Source: CAIKXD01 sp035439485 (lineage in GTDB: Bacteria; Bacteroidota; Bacteroidia; UBA4408). From it: 64,000 bases of DNA. Where the stretch lies: positions 1 through 64,000 of the forward strand of contig DAORKI010000004.1 in NCBI GenBank assembly GCA_035439485.1, in the 5' to 3' direction. This document shows positions 17,276 to 26,149 of the stretch, piece after piece. The notes beneath the pieces were generated by a model. The model was not told the origin of the DNA and searched no databases. It saw only the letters and a program-made list of their open reading frames with translations. Within the stretch, counting starts at the first letter, position 1; every line of letters starts with the position of its first letter. Position numbers and translations under genes: made by a program.

Positions 17276-20113
17276 TTATGGATTTACCAATTGTTTTAGC
17301 TCGTGTTTTAAATATTGTGCTGTAAAGCTTTGTTTATGATGTACAACTTGCTCGGGTGTTCCTTCACAAACCAGCATTCCTCCTTCATCACCACCTTCAG
17401 GCCCCATATCAATAATATAATCAGCCACTTTTATAATATCCATGTTATGTTCGATAATTAACACAGAATTTCCATTATCAACTAACTTATTAATTACTTC
17501 AAGAAAAATTCTAATATCTTCAAAGTGCAGGCCAGTACTTGGCTCATCAAGAATATAGAATGTGTTGCCTGTATCTCTCTTTGATAATTCAGCTGCTAAC
17601 TTAATTCTTTGCGCTTCGCCCCCCGAAAGCGTTGTGCTCGATTGCCCAAGTGTTATATAACCTAGTCCAACCTCATTCATAGTTTTTATTTTTTGCAAAA
17701 TAGAAGGTATGCCACTAAAAAATTCTACAGCATCTTCAATAGTCAAATTTAAAATATCACTAATAGATTTTCCTTTGTATCTTATTTCTAAAGTTTCTCG
17801 GTTGTATCGTTTGCCATTACATTCACTACAGTTTACATACACATCGGGCAAAAAATTCATTTCTATGGTCACTAATCCAGCACCTTGACAAGTTTCACAT
17901 CTTCCTCCTTTTACATTAAATGAAAATCTTCCTGGCTTGTAGCCTCTAATTTTTGCTTCGGGAATCTCGGCAAATAAATTTCTAATATCTCCAAATACAT
18001 TGGTATATGTTGCAGGATTACTTCTTGGAGTTCTGCCTATTGGTGATTGATCTATTTCAATAATTTTATCTATATTTTTCAATCCATCAATACTTTGATA
18101 TGGCAAAGGGTTTTGATGACTTCTATAAAAATGTTTATTTAAAATTGGATATAAAGTTTCTTTAATTAAGGAAGACTTACCGCTTCCAGAAACACCAGTT
18201 ACACAAACTAATTTTCCCAAGGGAATGCTAACATCCACATTTTTTAAATTATGACCTGTAGCCCCTTTGATGGTCAAAAATTTTCCTGTTCCTTTTCTTC
18301 GTTGTTTTGGAATTTCAATTTTCATTTCATTCCTCAAGTATTTTGCGGTAATTGAATTTTGGATTAGTAATTCTTGTGGAGTTCCACTTGCTACTACGCG
18401 GCCACCATGTATACCAGCCTTTGGGCCAATGTCTAAAACAAAGTCTGCTTGTTCAATCATTTCTCTATCATGTTCTACAACAATAACAGAGTTTCCAGTA
18501 TCGCGTAAATTAATTAATGAATTAATTAAACGAGTGTTATCTCTTTGGTGTAAACCAATGCTTGGCTCATCTAATATATATAAAACACCTACTAATTGTG
18601 AACCTATTTGAGTAGCCAGTCGAATTCGCTGTGATTCACCGCCAGAAAGCGATTGAGAAGATCTGTTCAACTCCAAATACCCCAAACCAACATCAAGTAA
18701 AAATTGTATCCTTGGCCTTATTTCTTTCAACACTTCAGATGCAATAAGATTTTGTTTATCAGTTAAGCGTTGCTCTAAATTATTAAACCATATTTTTAGA
18801 TTTTTCAAATTCATACTATTCAACTCATAAATATTTTTTGAGTCGATTTTAAAGTATAAACTTTCCTGTTTTAGTCTTGCGCCATTGCATTTAGGGCAAG
18901 CTACTTTATTCATAAAGCTTTCTGCCCATTTGTCAATACTTTTAGATCCAAGTTCCTCTTGTTGCCTTGCTATAAAATTTACAATACCTTCAAATTGAAC
19001 TGCATGTGTGGTTCCAGAATGTTGATTTTTGACTTTAATGAGTTCGTTACTTCCGTAAAGAATAATATCTAAAGCTTCTTCTTGAATTTCCTCGATAGGT
19101 GTATCAAGATTAAAACCATGTAATACACCTAATGAATTAATTTGTTCAAAAATCCAAGTATTTCGAGCTTCTCCAAGTGCAATTATTCCACCCTTTTTGA
19201 TACTAAGTTTAGGATTGGGAATTAATTTTTTTTGATCTATTTGACTAACTACACCCAGACCATTACATTTTGGACATGCACCAAATGGCGAATTAAATGA
19301 AAATAAATTGGGAGCAGGATCATCATAGGAAATGCCAGAATCGGCACACATCAGAGCACGGCTATAAAAACTAAGCTCGTTAGTTTCGTTGTCCAATACA
19401 GCCACAGATCCTTTGGCCATCCGCATTCCTAATTGTAATGAACTTACTAAACGTGTTTTAATGTCGTCAGCTACAGTGAATCTGTCAATCACAATTTCAA
19501 TGTTGTGGATTTTATACCTATCGAGCTGCATTCTGGCTTTAAGTTCAGTTATCTCGCCATCTATGCGTGCTCTAATAAATCCTTGCTTAATAATTTGTTC
19601 AAACAACTCCCGATAATGTCCTTTTCGTCCTTTAACTACAGGAGCTAGTATAGAAATTTTTTTATCATGGTATTTTTCAAGAATAATATTTACTATTTGA
19701 TCATCGGTATATTTTACCATTGGTTTACCTGTTACATATGAATATGCAGTAGCGGTGCGTGCAAATAGTAATCTTAAAAAATCATAAATCTCGGTAATAG
19801 TGCCCACTGTGGAGCGAGGGTTTTTGTTTGTAGTTTTTTGCTCAATAGAAATTACAGGACTTAAACCAACAATTCTATCTACATCAGGTCTTTCCAAATT
19901 TCCCAAAAATTGACGTGCATATATGGAAAAACTTTCTATATATCTTCTTTGACCTTCAGCAAAAATGGTATCGAAAGCCAATGATGACTTACCACTTCCA
20001 CTCAAGCCAGTTATAACCACTAGTTTATTTCTTGGTATAACAACATCAATGTTTTTTAAATTATGTACTCGAGCTCCTGTAATCTCTAAATTTTCCTCTT
20101 CTTCCCAATGCAT
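17276..20113 (-). CDS. uvrA: Excinuclease ABC subunit A
   Basis: Damage-recognition ATPase of nucleotide excision repair, 945 residues (normal length). Two ABC modules are present: Walker A GLSGSGKSS near residue 36 and GVSGSGKSS near 640. The signature motifs are LSGGESQRIRLA near 490 and LSGGEAQRIKLA near 830, each followed by a Walker B ILDEPS. Zinc-finger cysteines (CPKCNGLG; CETCQGAG with CSECNGKR) are intact. uvrB is not in the window. Confidence 0.98.
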   Translation of the reverse strand: MHWEEEENLEITGARVHNLKNIDVVIPRNKLVVITGLSGSGKSSLAFDTIFAEGQRRYIESFSIYARQFLGNLERPDVDRIVGLSPVISIEQKTTNKNPRSTVGTITEIYDFLRLLFARTATAYSYVTGKPMVKYTDDQIVNIILEKYHDKKISILAPVVKGRKGHYRELFEQIIKQGFIRARIDGEITELKARMQLDRYKIHNIEIVIDRFTVADDIKTRLVSSLQLGMRMAKGSVAVLDNETNELSFYSRALMCADSGISYDDPAPNLFSFNSPFGACPKCNGLGVVSQIDQKKLIPNPKLSIKKGGIIALGEARNTWIFEQINSLGVLHGFNLDTPIEEIQEEALDIILYGSNELIKVKNQHSGTTHAVQFEGIVNFIARQQEELGSKSIDKWAESFMNKVACPKCNGARLKQESLYFKIDSKNIYELNSMNLKNLKIWFNNLEQRLTDKQNLIASEVLKEIRPRIQFLLDVGLGYLELNRSSQSLSGGESQRIRLATQIGSQLVGVLYILDEPSIGLHQRDNTRLINSLINLRDTGNSVIVVEHDREMIEQADFVLDIGPKAGIHGGRVVASGTPQELLIQNSITAKYLRNEMKIEIPKQRRKGTGKFLTIKGATGHNLKNVDVSIPLGKLVCVTGVSGSGKSSLIKETLYPILNKHFYRSHQNPLPYQSIDGLKNIDKIIEIDQSPIGRTPRSNPATYTNVFGDIRNLFAEIPEAKIRGYKPGRFSFNVKGGRCETCQGAGLVTIEMNFLPDVYVNCSECNGKRYNRETLEIRYKGKSISDILNLTIEDAVEFFSGIPSILQKIKTMNEVGLGYITLGQSSTTLSGGEAQRIKLAAELSKRDTGNTFYILDEPSTGLHFEDIRIFLEVINKLVDNGNSVLIIEHNMDIIKVADYIIDMGPEGGDEGGMLVCEGTPEQVVHHKQSFTAQYLKHELKQLVNP

Positions 20114-20124
20114 AAAATATAATG

Positions 20125-21171
20125 TTATTTCTTATTTTGAAAATGAGAGGAATCGTTATGGGTACTTGGTATAAAACCTAAGCTATCGTTCTTTAAATTG
20201 TATTTTGGGTTCCCTAGATAGATTTCATTTAACATCATCTCATCAAAGTTTTTGGTTGGAATGTCAATAACAAAGGTGTTCTTATTTTTGTTTTCAAGAA
20301 AATTTTGTCTCAACCATGGATTTAAAAGTTTAATTAATTTATAGTTATATCCTATTTTTTGTGAAAAATCGGCAATGTTGCTAATTGATGAATCTACAGC
20401 CAATTGTTGAATAGGGATTTGAGGATAAAGATCGCTTTTACGAAGTATGAAACCATACTTTTGAGGCGATTGCATAATTTCTTTCAAGGCTAAAATTCTA
20501 AAAATGTATCTGGCTGTTTCTTGATTCAATAATAAGTCATAATAATTTGATACTTTTTGACTTTCCATTTGTTTGGCAATGCCATTAATTCCCATATTGT
20601 AAGAGGCAGCCACCAATGTCCAATTCCCGAATTTAGCGTAAGCTTCCTTAAAATATTTACAAGCTGCTTCAGTTGCCTTTTGTATATGGTATCTTTCATC
20701 AATATTCTCGTTTACGGTAAGGCCATAATTGTTGGCTGTTTTGTCTAAAAATTGCCAAAATCCAGATGCTCCCGAAGGAGAAACAGCATTAGTAAAACCG
20801 CTTTCAATAAGGGCAACATATTTAAAATCATCAGGAATTCCGTTCTTTTTAAGAATAGGAGATATTTTTTGAAACCATCTATAAGCTCTTTTGTGCAACA
20901 AAATACTCTGCGATTGCCAATAGGTATTCAATAATAATTCTCTGTCTAATGATTCCCGTACATCAAATTGGTTGAGAGGCACTGCTTCACCAGCAAAATC
21001 AAGTTTTGAAGGCAGATTTAATGAATATACTTTGTAATTTTTTCGAAACTCATTTTTGTAATAATCATCTTGAGCTCTTTTATTTGAAAAAACTATTAAA
21101 TTAATGCCTAACAAAACAAACAGTAAAACAATAGCTGCAGCGAGATGTTTGTTTTTATTAATTGAATCCAT
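20125..21171 (-). CDS. Membrane-anchored lytic transglycosylase (MltD/SLT-like)
   Basis: Peptidoglycan lytic enzyme, 348 residues. An N-terminal hydrophobic segment (about residues 10-28) acts as signal or anchor. The SLT/GH23 domain runs from about residue 110 to 240, with the catalytic glutamate in ALIESGF and the following SPSGASGFWQF motif, then AASYNMG. Unlike classical MltD, the C-terminal about 100 residues show no clear LysM repeat. It is 11 bases upstream of uvrA on the same strand. Confidence 0.88.
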   Translation of the reverse strand: MDSINKNKHLAAAIVLLFVLLGINLIVFSNKRAQDDYYKNEFRKNYKVYSLNLPSKLDFAGEAVPLNQFDVRESLDRELLLNTYWQSQSILLHKRAYRWFQKISPILKKNGIPDDFKYVALIESGFTNAVSPSGASGFWQFLDKTANNYGLTVNENIDERYHIQKATEAACKYFKEAYAKFGNWTLVAASYNMGINGIAKQMESQKVSNYYDLLLNQETARYIFRILALKEIMQSPQKYGFILRKSDLYPQIPIQQLAVDSSISNIADFSQKIGYNYKLIKLLNPWLRQNFLENKNKNTFVIDIPTKNFDEMMLNEIYLGNPKYNLKNDSLGFIPSTHNDSSHFQNKK

Positions 21172-21203
21172 TTATTTAATTAAATTTCAATAGCAAAAAG
21201 CTA

Positions 21204-22283
21204 TTATTGAGCAGTTGGTGCTTTTTTGGTTTTGGAAATGTAAAACAAGACCCCAAAAATAGCTAAAAAATATACAGCAAGCAAGCCTGCGTTTATAAAG
21301 GACCAATTTTCGATACTTAAAACCCAAATAGTGATTAGGCAAGAAAACATAGAAATTATCCCAATTATTATGGCCACCTGTTTATCTGTAAATCCTGCAT
21401 AGGACAAATGATGCGTAGTATGATCTTTTCCTCCAACAAAAGGAGACTGACCTCGTCCAAGTCGGTTAATTGTAACTGTGGTGGTGTCAATAATAGGAAT
21501 TATAAAAACAATTAATGTGAGAATAACTTGTTTAGTTTGAGAGTGGTTTTCACTATCAAAAGGTGTATTCCAAAAACAAGTAATTGCCATTGCTCCGAGT
21601 AATACCCCAAGAAACTGACTGCCAGTGTCGCCCATATATATTTTTGAAGGATTCCAATTATAGAAAAGGAAACCAATAAGTGCCGCAAGCACACCAATTA
21701 AAACAATAAACTCAATACTTTCGAAACTATTTAGTGCTGAAAGTACGATTAATGCTGAAATTATTATTGATATTGAAACAGTAGTTGTAATAGCATCCAT
21801 GTTATCGAGCATATTAATTGAATTCATGATGCCAACAATCCAAAACACTGTAATAAAATAATTCAGGATATTAGATGAAAACAGTTGTATATAAGTTCCT
21901 GAGAAGCAAAGAATAAAGCCACATAAGACTTGGGCTAAAAACTTAAGTAAAGGGCGTGTATTGTATGCATCATCTGCTAATCCAACTAAAAAACCAATTG
22001 TTACAGCAAGCATTAGGCCAATAAATTTAACATTTTCAAGTATACTATGCTGCGATGAAAGCATAAAGTAAAATGTAATGGCAAATAAAAAATTCAAGAA
22101 AAATGATATTCCACCTAATGCAGGTTTTGATCTGCTGCCCCATCTGATAGCGTTTTCATCAACATTTCTCATCCCTAAATTTTTTGAAAATTTAATAAAC
22201 AAGCCATTTAACAAAAATGAAAATGCTGTTGCTAAAACTCCAAAAATCAGATAAAAGACAATCATACTATACTTTTCGTACAT
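21204..22283 (-). CDS. Undecaprenyl-phosphate sugar-1-phosphate transferase (MraY/WecA family, GT4-type)
   Basis: Polytopic enzyme (359 residues) that starts a lipid-linked glycan by moving HexNAc-1-phosphate onto undecaprenyl phosphate. Family motifs are visible: GLADDAYNTRP near residue 100, NSINMLDNMDA near 155, KIYMGDTGSQFLG near 210, and the WecA-type cytoplasmic GGKDHTTHHL near 280. The His motif favours the WecA/TagO branch over MraY. It begins the polysaccharide cluster end that continues with rfbC, wzc and wza. It has its own promoter (22306-22313). Confidence 0.88.
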   Translation of the reverse strand: MYEKYSMIVFYLIFGVLATAFSFLLNGLFIKFSKNLGMRNVDENAIRWGSRSKPALGGISFFLNFLFAITFYFMLSSQHSILENVKFIGLMLAVTIGFLVGLADDAYNTRPLLKFLAQVLCGFILCFSGTYIQLFSSNILNYFITVFWIVGIMNSINMLDNMDAITTTVSISIIISALIVLSALNSFESIEFIVLIGVLAALIGFLFYNWNPSKIYMGDTGSQFLGVLLGAMAITCFWNTPFDSENHSQTKQVILTLIVFIIPIIDTTTVTINRLGRGQSPFVGGKDHTTHHLSYAGFTDKQVAIIIGIISMFSCLITIWVLSIENWSFINAGLLAVYFLAIFGVLFYISKTKKAPTAQ

Positions 22284-22305
22284 AATATTTAGCCAGATTA
22301 TACCG

Positions 22306-22313
22306 CAAATATA
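22306..22313 (-). promoter_or_regulatory. -7 element upstream of the WecA-like gene
   Basis: Minus strand TATATTTG, a perfect TAnnTTTG, 22 bases before the ATG. No clear -33 TTG was found at the usual distance. Confidence 0.5.
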
Positions 22314-22325
22314 GTTAAAAAGTGT

Positions 22326-22868
22326 TTAAAAATAATATTTGTTTATATCAAAGGTGGGTAAAATTGCATCCTTGTTAGATATAAGTGGGTTTACATCTCC
22401 CCAATTTATATTAAGTTGCTCATCGTTCCAAATAATTCCGCTTTCCGATGATTTATTATAAAATGTTGAGCATTTGTAAGCAAACACTGTTTGGTCTACT
22501 AATGCCACAAAACCATGAGCAAAACCAATTGGAATATAAAACATGAAGTTATTTTTATCATTGAGTTCAACGGTGTAGTGCTGACCAAAGGTTGGGGAAT
22601 CTTTTCTTAAATCAACTGCCACATCAAGCACACTTCCTTTAATTACCCTTACCAATTTTGCCTGGGCATGAACCCCAGTTTGGAAATGCAAACCTCTCAA
22701 GACATTTTTATTGGATAGGGATTGATTATCTTGAACAAAATTATCGTCAATACCAATATTATGGAATTTCTCTTTGTTGAATGATTCAAAAAACACTCCT
22801 CTTTCATCAGAAAAAACATCTGGTTCAATTAATTTTAAACCATTAATGTCAAGGTTTATAACTTTCAT
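22326..22868 (-). CDS. rfbC: dTDP-4-dehydrorhamnose 3,5-epimerase
   Basis: Cupin epimerase of dTDP-L-rhamnose synthesis, 180 residues. Signatures are VFSDERGVFFESFN (residues 18-31), RGLHFQTG with the catalytic His near 62, KGSVLDVAVDLRKDSPTFGQ near 86-105, and IPIGFAHGFV near 112. It lies 5 bases after wzc. The other rhamnose genes (rfbA, rfbB, rfbD) are not in this window. Confidence 0.95.
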   Translation of the reverse strand: MKVINLDINGLKLIEPDVFSDERGVFFESFNKEKFHNIGIDDNFVQDNQSLSNKNVLRGLHFQTGVHAQAKLVRVIKGSVLDVAVDLRKDSPTFGQHYTVELNDKNNFMFYIPIGFAHGFVALVDQTVFAYKCSTFYNKSSESGIIWNDEQLNINWGDVNPLISNKDAILPTFDINKYYF

Positions 22869-22873
22869 AAGAA

Positions 22874-25318
22874 TTAGCTCCTTGTAAAAAATCTTTTCAA
22901 AAGCGAAGGCTTTGGTGGTTCATCTTCTTCATAATAGCCATAACCATAGCCATACCCGTAACCATAGCCATAGCCATAGCCATACCCGTAGCCATATCCA
23001 TAAGAAGAGCCATAATTATAACCATAAGAACTTCCACTTGCTTCCACCCCATTTAAAATGATTGACAAATTTTTAATATTTTTTTCTTCAACCAATGTGT
23101 TTATATTATCAAAGAAATTTTTCTTGGAATAATTGGCCCTGAATATAAATATAGGATAATCAGCTTTTTGAATATTAGGAATACCATCTGATACAATGCC
23201 AATTGGTGGATTATCAATGATAATAATATCATATATTTTTTTCAGCTCGTTAACAAAATCATCCATGATTGGTGATATGATGAGCTCGGCAGGATTTGGT
23301 GGAATTGGACCCGCTGTAATAAATTGTAGGTTTGGCAGTGCACTTTTTTGCACACAATCATGAAACTTGTCTTTCCCAATTAAAATAGTACTCATTCCAT
23401 GTGTGTTAGGCGCATCAAAGCCTATATGAATTTTAGGCTTTCTCATATCCAAATCAAGTACAATCACTTTTTTGCCAGCAAATGCAATAATACCTGCTAA
23501 GTTGATGGCTACGAAAGTTTTACCTTCACCAGAAATACTTGAGGTTATGGCTACAACTTTTGCGCCACCCTCATTTGATATAAATTGCAAATTTGCTCTA
23601 ATTGACCTAAAGGCTTCTGAAATTGATGATTTTGGATTTTTATCGACTAATAATTGTGAAACAGGGATTTCCTTTTTGTATTTTGGAACAATTCCCAAAA
23701 TAGCTATATCAGTGTATCTTCTAATTTCATTGATGGTAGTAATATTGTTAAACATCAAAAACCTTAAAGCCACTGTAATAACAGATAATAAGGTAGCTAT
23801 ACCTATGGCAGTTAATAAAATGGTATTTCTATTAGGATAAATTGGTAAAGTTTGCTCAACCGCTTGTTCAAGAATTGAATTTTGTGGAACAAACCCTGCT
23901 ATAGCAATGGAGTACTCCGCTTTTTTGTTAATTAATGAATTGTAAAATGTTTCGTTTATTCCATAAAGTTGTTTTAATCTATTGAACTCAAGTTCAATTG
24001 CTGGAACATCCTCAAGATCCTTTTCAAGAGCATCAATTTTATCTTGAATTTCTTTACTTCTTGCACCTAATGTTTCCTCCATTGCCTTGATGATGTTCAC
24101 CAATTCTTGTTTTTCCTGCTTTATTCTGTCATTAAGCTCTTTAATCACCCTATTTTCAGGATTTGCATCTTTCAAGTAAACTGTTCTTTTATGTTCTAAA
24201 TCGTCAATACTTTTAACCTTATAAATAATATAGTTTTCAGATGTTGTGTTGTCTCCAAAAACTTGAAGACTAAATACGTCAAATTTTCCTGTTTGTTGAT
24301 ATTGCACACCAGTTTCATGTACCAAGCTCAGTTGGTAATTAATTTTAAGGAGATCTGCCTCGAGGTAATCAAGTTTTTTATAAAACCCTGCTGCAAAATC
24401 TCGTCCAACTGTAGTTTTAGTTTGTTTTCTATAGTCTTGGATTTTTTGCTCATAAGTTCTTAAATCTTCTGAAACATAGGAAAGTTGTTTATCAATGAAA
24501 TCAATCGTTTTTTGCGCACTTTCAGATTTTTTTACAACATCATAGTTAATGAAATCACTTGCTACTTGATTAACAATATCAGCCGTTTTTTTTGCATTAT
24601 TTTCTTCTAATGAAATACGCAGCGTTTTAGCATAATAATTTAAAACCGTGATTTCAAGTCGACCAATGTATGGATCAGCCATTGTTTGAGGATCGTTGAT
24701 TACAAAATAAAAAACGTCCTTTTTTAAATTGGTTTGATAATCCTGAATACTTGAAAAGTTCAATATTTTAATTTTGAATTTTACATCAGGAAAAACCACA
24801 ATACTATTTGGCTTAGCTATTTTTACTTGTCGCACATCGTTCATGATGTAAGAAACTTCAATTGCATTTTGCGATTTAAATTTTAATTGAATTGATCTCC
24901 CATAAATGCCTTTATTAAATACTTCAAAGTCTTCAATTTCATAAGGACTAGTTTTGTAATGTTCATTCACTTTAAAGGTACCTTTCACAAAATAACTCAC
25001 TTGAATAGGTAATTGCGATATTGATTTGCGTAAAAATATTTTTGAACGCATTAATTCAACCACCCCATCTAATCCATTTTCGGTTTCTAATACATTGCCA
25101 ACATTAAGTATTTTTGAGTTTCCACTATTGTTCGTAATTTGAATTACCGCACTACTTTTAAATATTTCTCTTTGATAACGCACATATAGCAATGCGCTCA
25201 TTAAGGCAATGAGATAAAATAAAATTATATAAATCACATTTTTTTGAAAAATATGAAGTAATAATCCAAGATCAAAGTTATCAAGCGCTGTGGCTGATTT
25301 TTTCTTTGTTTGGCTCAT
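22874..25318 (-). CDS. wzc: Wzc-type polysaccharide co-polymerase and tyrosine autokinase (BY-kinase)
   Basis: Inner-membrane regulator of polysaccharide chain length and export, 814 residues. An N-terminal Wzz domain has one span near residue 30. A long coiled-coil periplasmic region follows (about 270-450), then a second span near 505 and a cytoplasmic kinase. Kinase motifs are Walker A SSISGEGKT near 593, Walker A' VLDLDMRKP near 620, and Walker B DIIIIDNPP near 700. The tail is a tyrosine cluster of 16 tyrosines in Gly-Tyr repeats (22931-23026). Its ATG overlaps the wza-like stop by one base (TAATG), so the pair is coupled. This is the fused Wzc arrangement rather than a split Gram-positive type. 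Confidence 0.95.
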   Translation of the reverse strand: MSQTKKKSATALDNFDLGLLLHIFQKNVIYIILFYLIALMSALLYVRYQREIFKSSAVIQITNNSGNSKILNVGNVLETENGLDGVVELMRSKIFLRKSISQLPIQVSYFVKGTFKVNEHYKTSPYEIEDFEVFNKGIYGRSIQLKFKSQNAIEVSYIMNDVRQVKIAKPNSIVVFPDVKFKIKILNFSSIQDYQTNLKKDVFYFVINDPQTMADPYIGRLEITVLNYYAKTLRISLEENNAKKTADIVNQVASDFINYDVVKKSESAQKTIDFIDKQLSYVSEDLRTYEQKIQDYRKQTKTTVGRDFAAGFYKKLDYLEADLLKINYQLSLVHETGVQYQQTGKFDVFSLQVFGDNTTSENYIIYKVKSIDDLEHKRTVYLKDANPENRVIKELNDRIKQEKQELVNIIKAMEETLGARSKEIQDKIDALEKDLEDVPAIELEFNRLKQLYGINETFYNSLINKKAEYSIAIAGFVPQNSILEQAVEQTLPIYPNRNTILLTAIGIATLLSVITVALRFLMFNNITTINEIRRYTDIAILGIVPKYKKEIPVSQLLVDKNPKSSISEAFRSIRANLQFISNEGGAKVVAITSSISGEGKTFVAINLAGIIAFAGKKVIVLDLDMRKPKIHIGFDAPNTHGMSTILIGKDKFHDCVQKSALPNLQFITAGPIPPNPAELIISPIMDDFVNELKKIYDIIIIDNPPIGIVSDGIPNIQKADYPIFIFRANYSKKNFFDNINTLVEEKNIKNLSIILNGVEASGSSYGYNYGSSYGYGYGYGYGYGYGYGYGYGYGYYEEDEPPKPSLLKRFFTRS
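22931..23026 (-). repeat. Hexanucleotide tandem repeat coding for the Gly-Tyr tail of Wzc
   Basis: A 6-base unit (plus strand gccata, with ccc/acc/gta variants) is repeated about 12 times and encodes alternating Gly-Tyr. Thirteen tyrosines lie in 22931-23002, then a short Ser-Ser-Gly break and three more to 23026. Codons vary (GGC/GGT/GGG, TAT/TAC), so it is not a perfect slippage tract. It is the BY-kinase autophosphorylation cluster. Confidence 0.9.
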
Positions 25319-26067
25319 TATTTAAGATAGTTAAATAAGAGTAAAACTGTAGTAAGGATAGACAAATATGGTCCAACCTCAACCATTAAATTTTTTGCAA
25401 TTTGAGGCGAAGGGGTAATATAAACAATATCGTTGGATTGCATCATGAAGTCAGCATCTTTTAAACCATCAATTGATCTAATATTAAAGTGATACACTTT
25501 AGGTTCAGTAAATTCTCCTCTAATCACTTTTATATCATATGCTCTACCTGTTCGGGTTATTCCCCCAGCAGAAGCAATAACTCTAAGCAAGTTTGTGTTT
25601 TCATCAACTAATTGAACAATTTTAGCATTCCCTTCAGATCCGGTGAAAACCAACACTTTTCTATTGGTAATTTTAAGTATAATAAATGGTTGTATATAAT
25701 ATTTTGAGAACTCTTCTTCTAAAAACATTTCAGCTTCTCTGAGTGTAAGGCCCCCCAATTTAACCCTTCCTAGTATGGGTAAATTCACAAGCCCATCAAA
25801 CTCTACCCTATAGGTAAGTTCATTGCCTAATAAATTATTGTTGATTTTATCATCACCAATCAAATTCAATACTTTAAAACCTTCATTTGTTAACAAAATC
25901 ATGGTAATTTGATCGTTGGGGTTGAGGCGGGTTTCAAGCTCTTTTACTTTTGGTAAAGGCTCATATTGATAATCCTTTGGAGCCTTTAACATCATACTGG
26001 GATTCAATAACTTACAACTGCTGATGGTGACTGCCAATAAGAATAAAAACGTAAGTTGTTTTAACAT
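25318..26067 (-). CDS. Polysaccharide export outer-membrane lipoprotein (Wza/BexD-like)
   Basis: Export channel component, 249 residues. A lipoprotein signal ends at the lipobox ISSC (Cys18). A polysaccharide-export domain (about 45-125) with NLPILGRVKLGGLTLREAE is followed by a SLBB domain around residues 145-190 (VLVFTGSEGNAKIVQL, ASAGGITRTGRAYDIKVIRG). The C-terminus carries a hydrophobic stretch (about 230-247), as in Bacteroidota Wza. It forms a coupled pair with wzc (1-base overlap). Confidence 0.92.
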   Translation of the reverse strand: MLKQLTFLFLLAVTISSCKLLNPSMMLKAPKDYQYEPLPKVKELETRLNPNDQITMILLTNEGFKVLNLIGDDKINNNLLGNELTYRVEFDGLVNLPILGRVKLGGLTLREAEMFLEEEFSKYYIQPFIILKITNRKVLVFTGSEGNAKIVQLVDENTNLLRVIASAGGITRTGRAYDIKVIRGEFTEPKVYHFNIRSIDGLKDADFMMQSNDIVYITPSPQIAKNLMVEVGPYLSILTTVLLLFNYLK

Positions 26068-26087
26068 TTTAAGAAACTATTTTTTTG

Positions 26088-26095
26088 CAAATTTA
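26088..26095 (-). promoter_or_regulatory. -7 element of the wza-wzc-rfbC promoter
   Basis: Minus strand TAAATTTG matches TAnnTTTG, 20 bases before the wza-like ATG. There is no -33 TTG at the expected place; instead a perfect 10-bp tandem duplication lies there (26103-26122). Confidence 0.5.
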
Positions 26096-26102
26096 TTATT
26101 TA

Positions 26103-26122
26103 ATTGCTACTTATTGCTACTT
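26103..26122 (-). repeat. Perfect 10-bp tandem duplication upstream of the exopolysaccharide genes
   Basis: ATTGCTACTT occurs twice head to tail (26103-26112 and 26113-26122), one helical turn apart. It sits 7 bases upstream of the -7 element of the wza-wzc operon, where a -33 box would be, so it may be a regulator site. Confidence 0.5.
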
Positions 26123-26149
26123 TTTAAATATAAATATTCTTAATTCCAT

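Noticed and set aside
22931..23026. CRISPR-like or satellite array
   Set aside because: The repeat unit is 6 bases, has no spacers and is in frame within the Wzc kinase tail.
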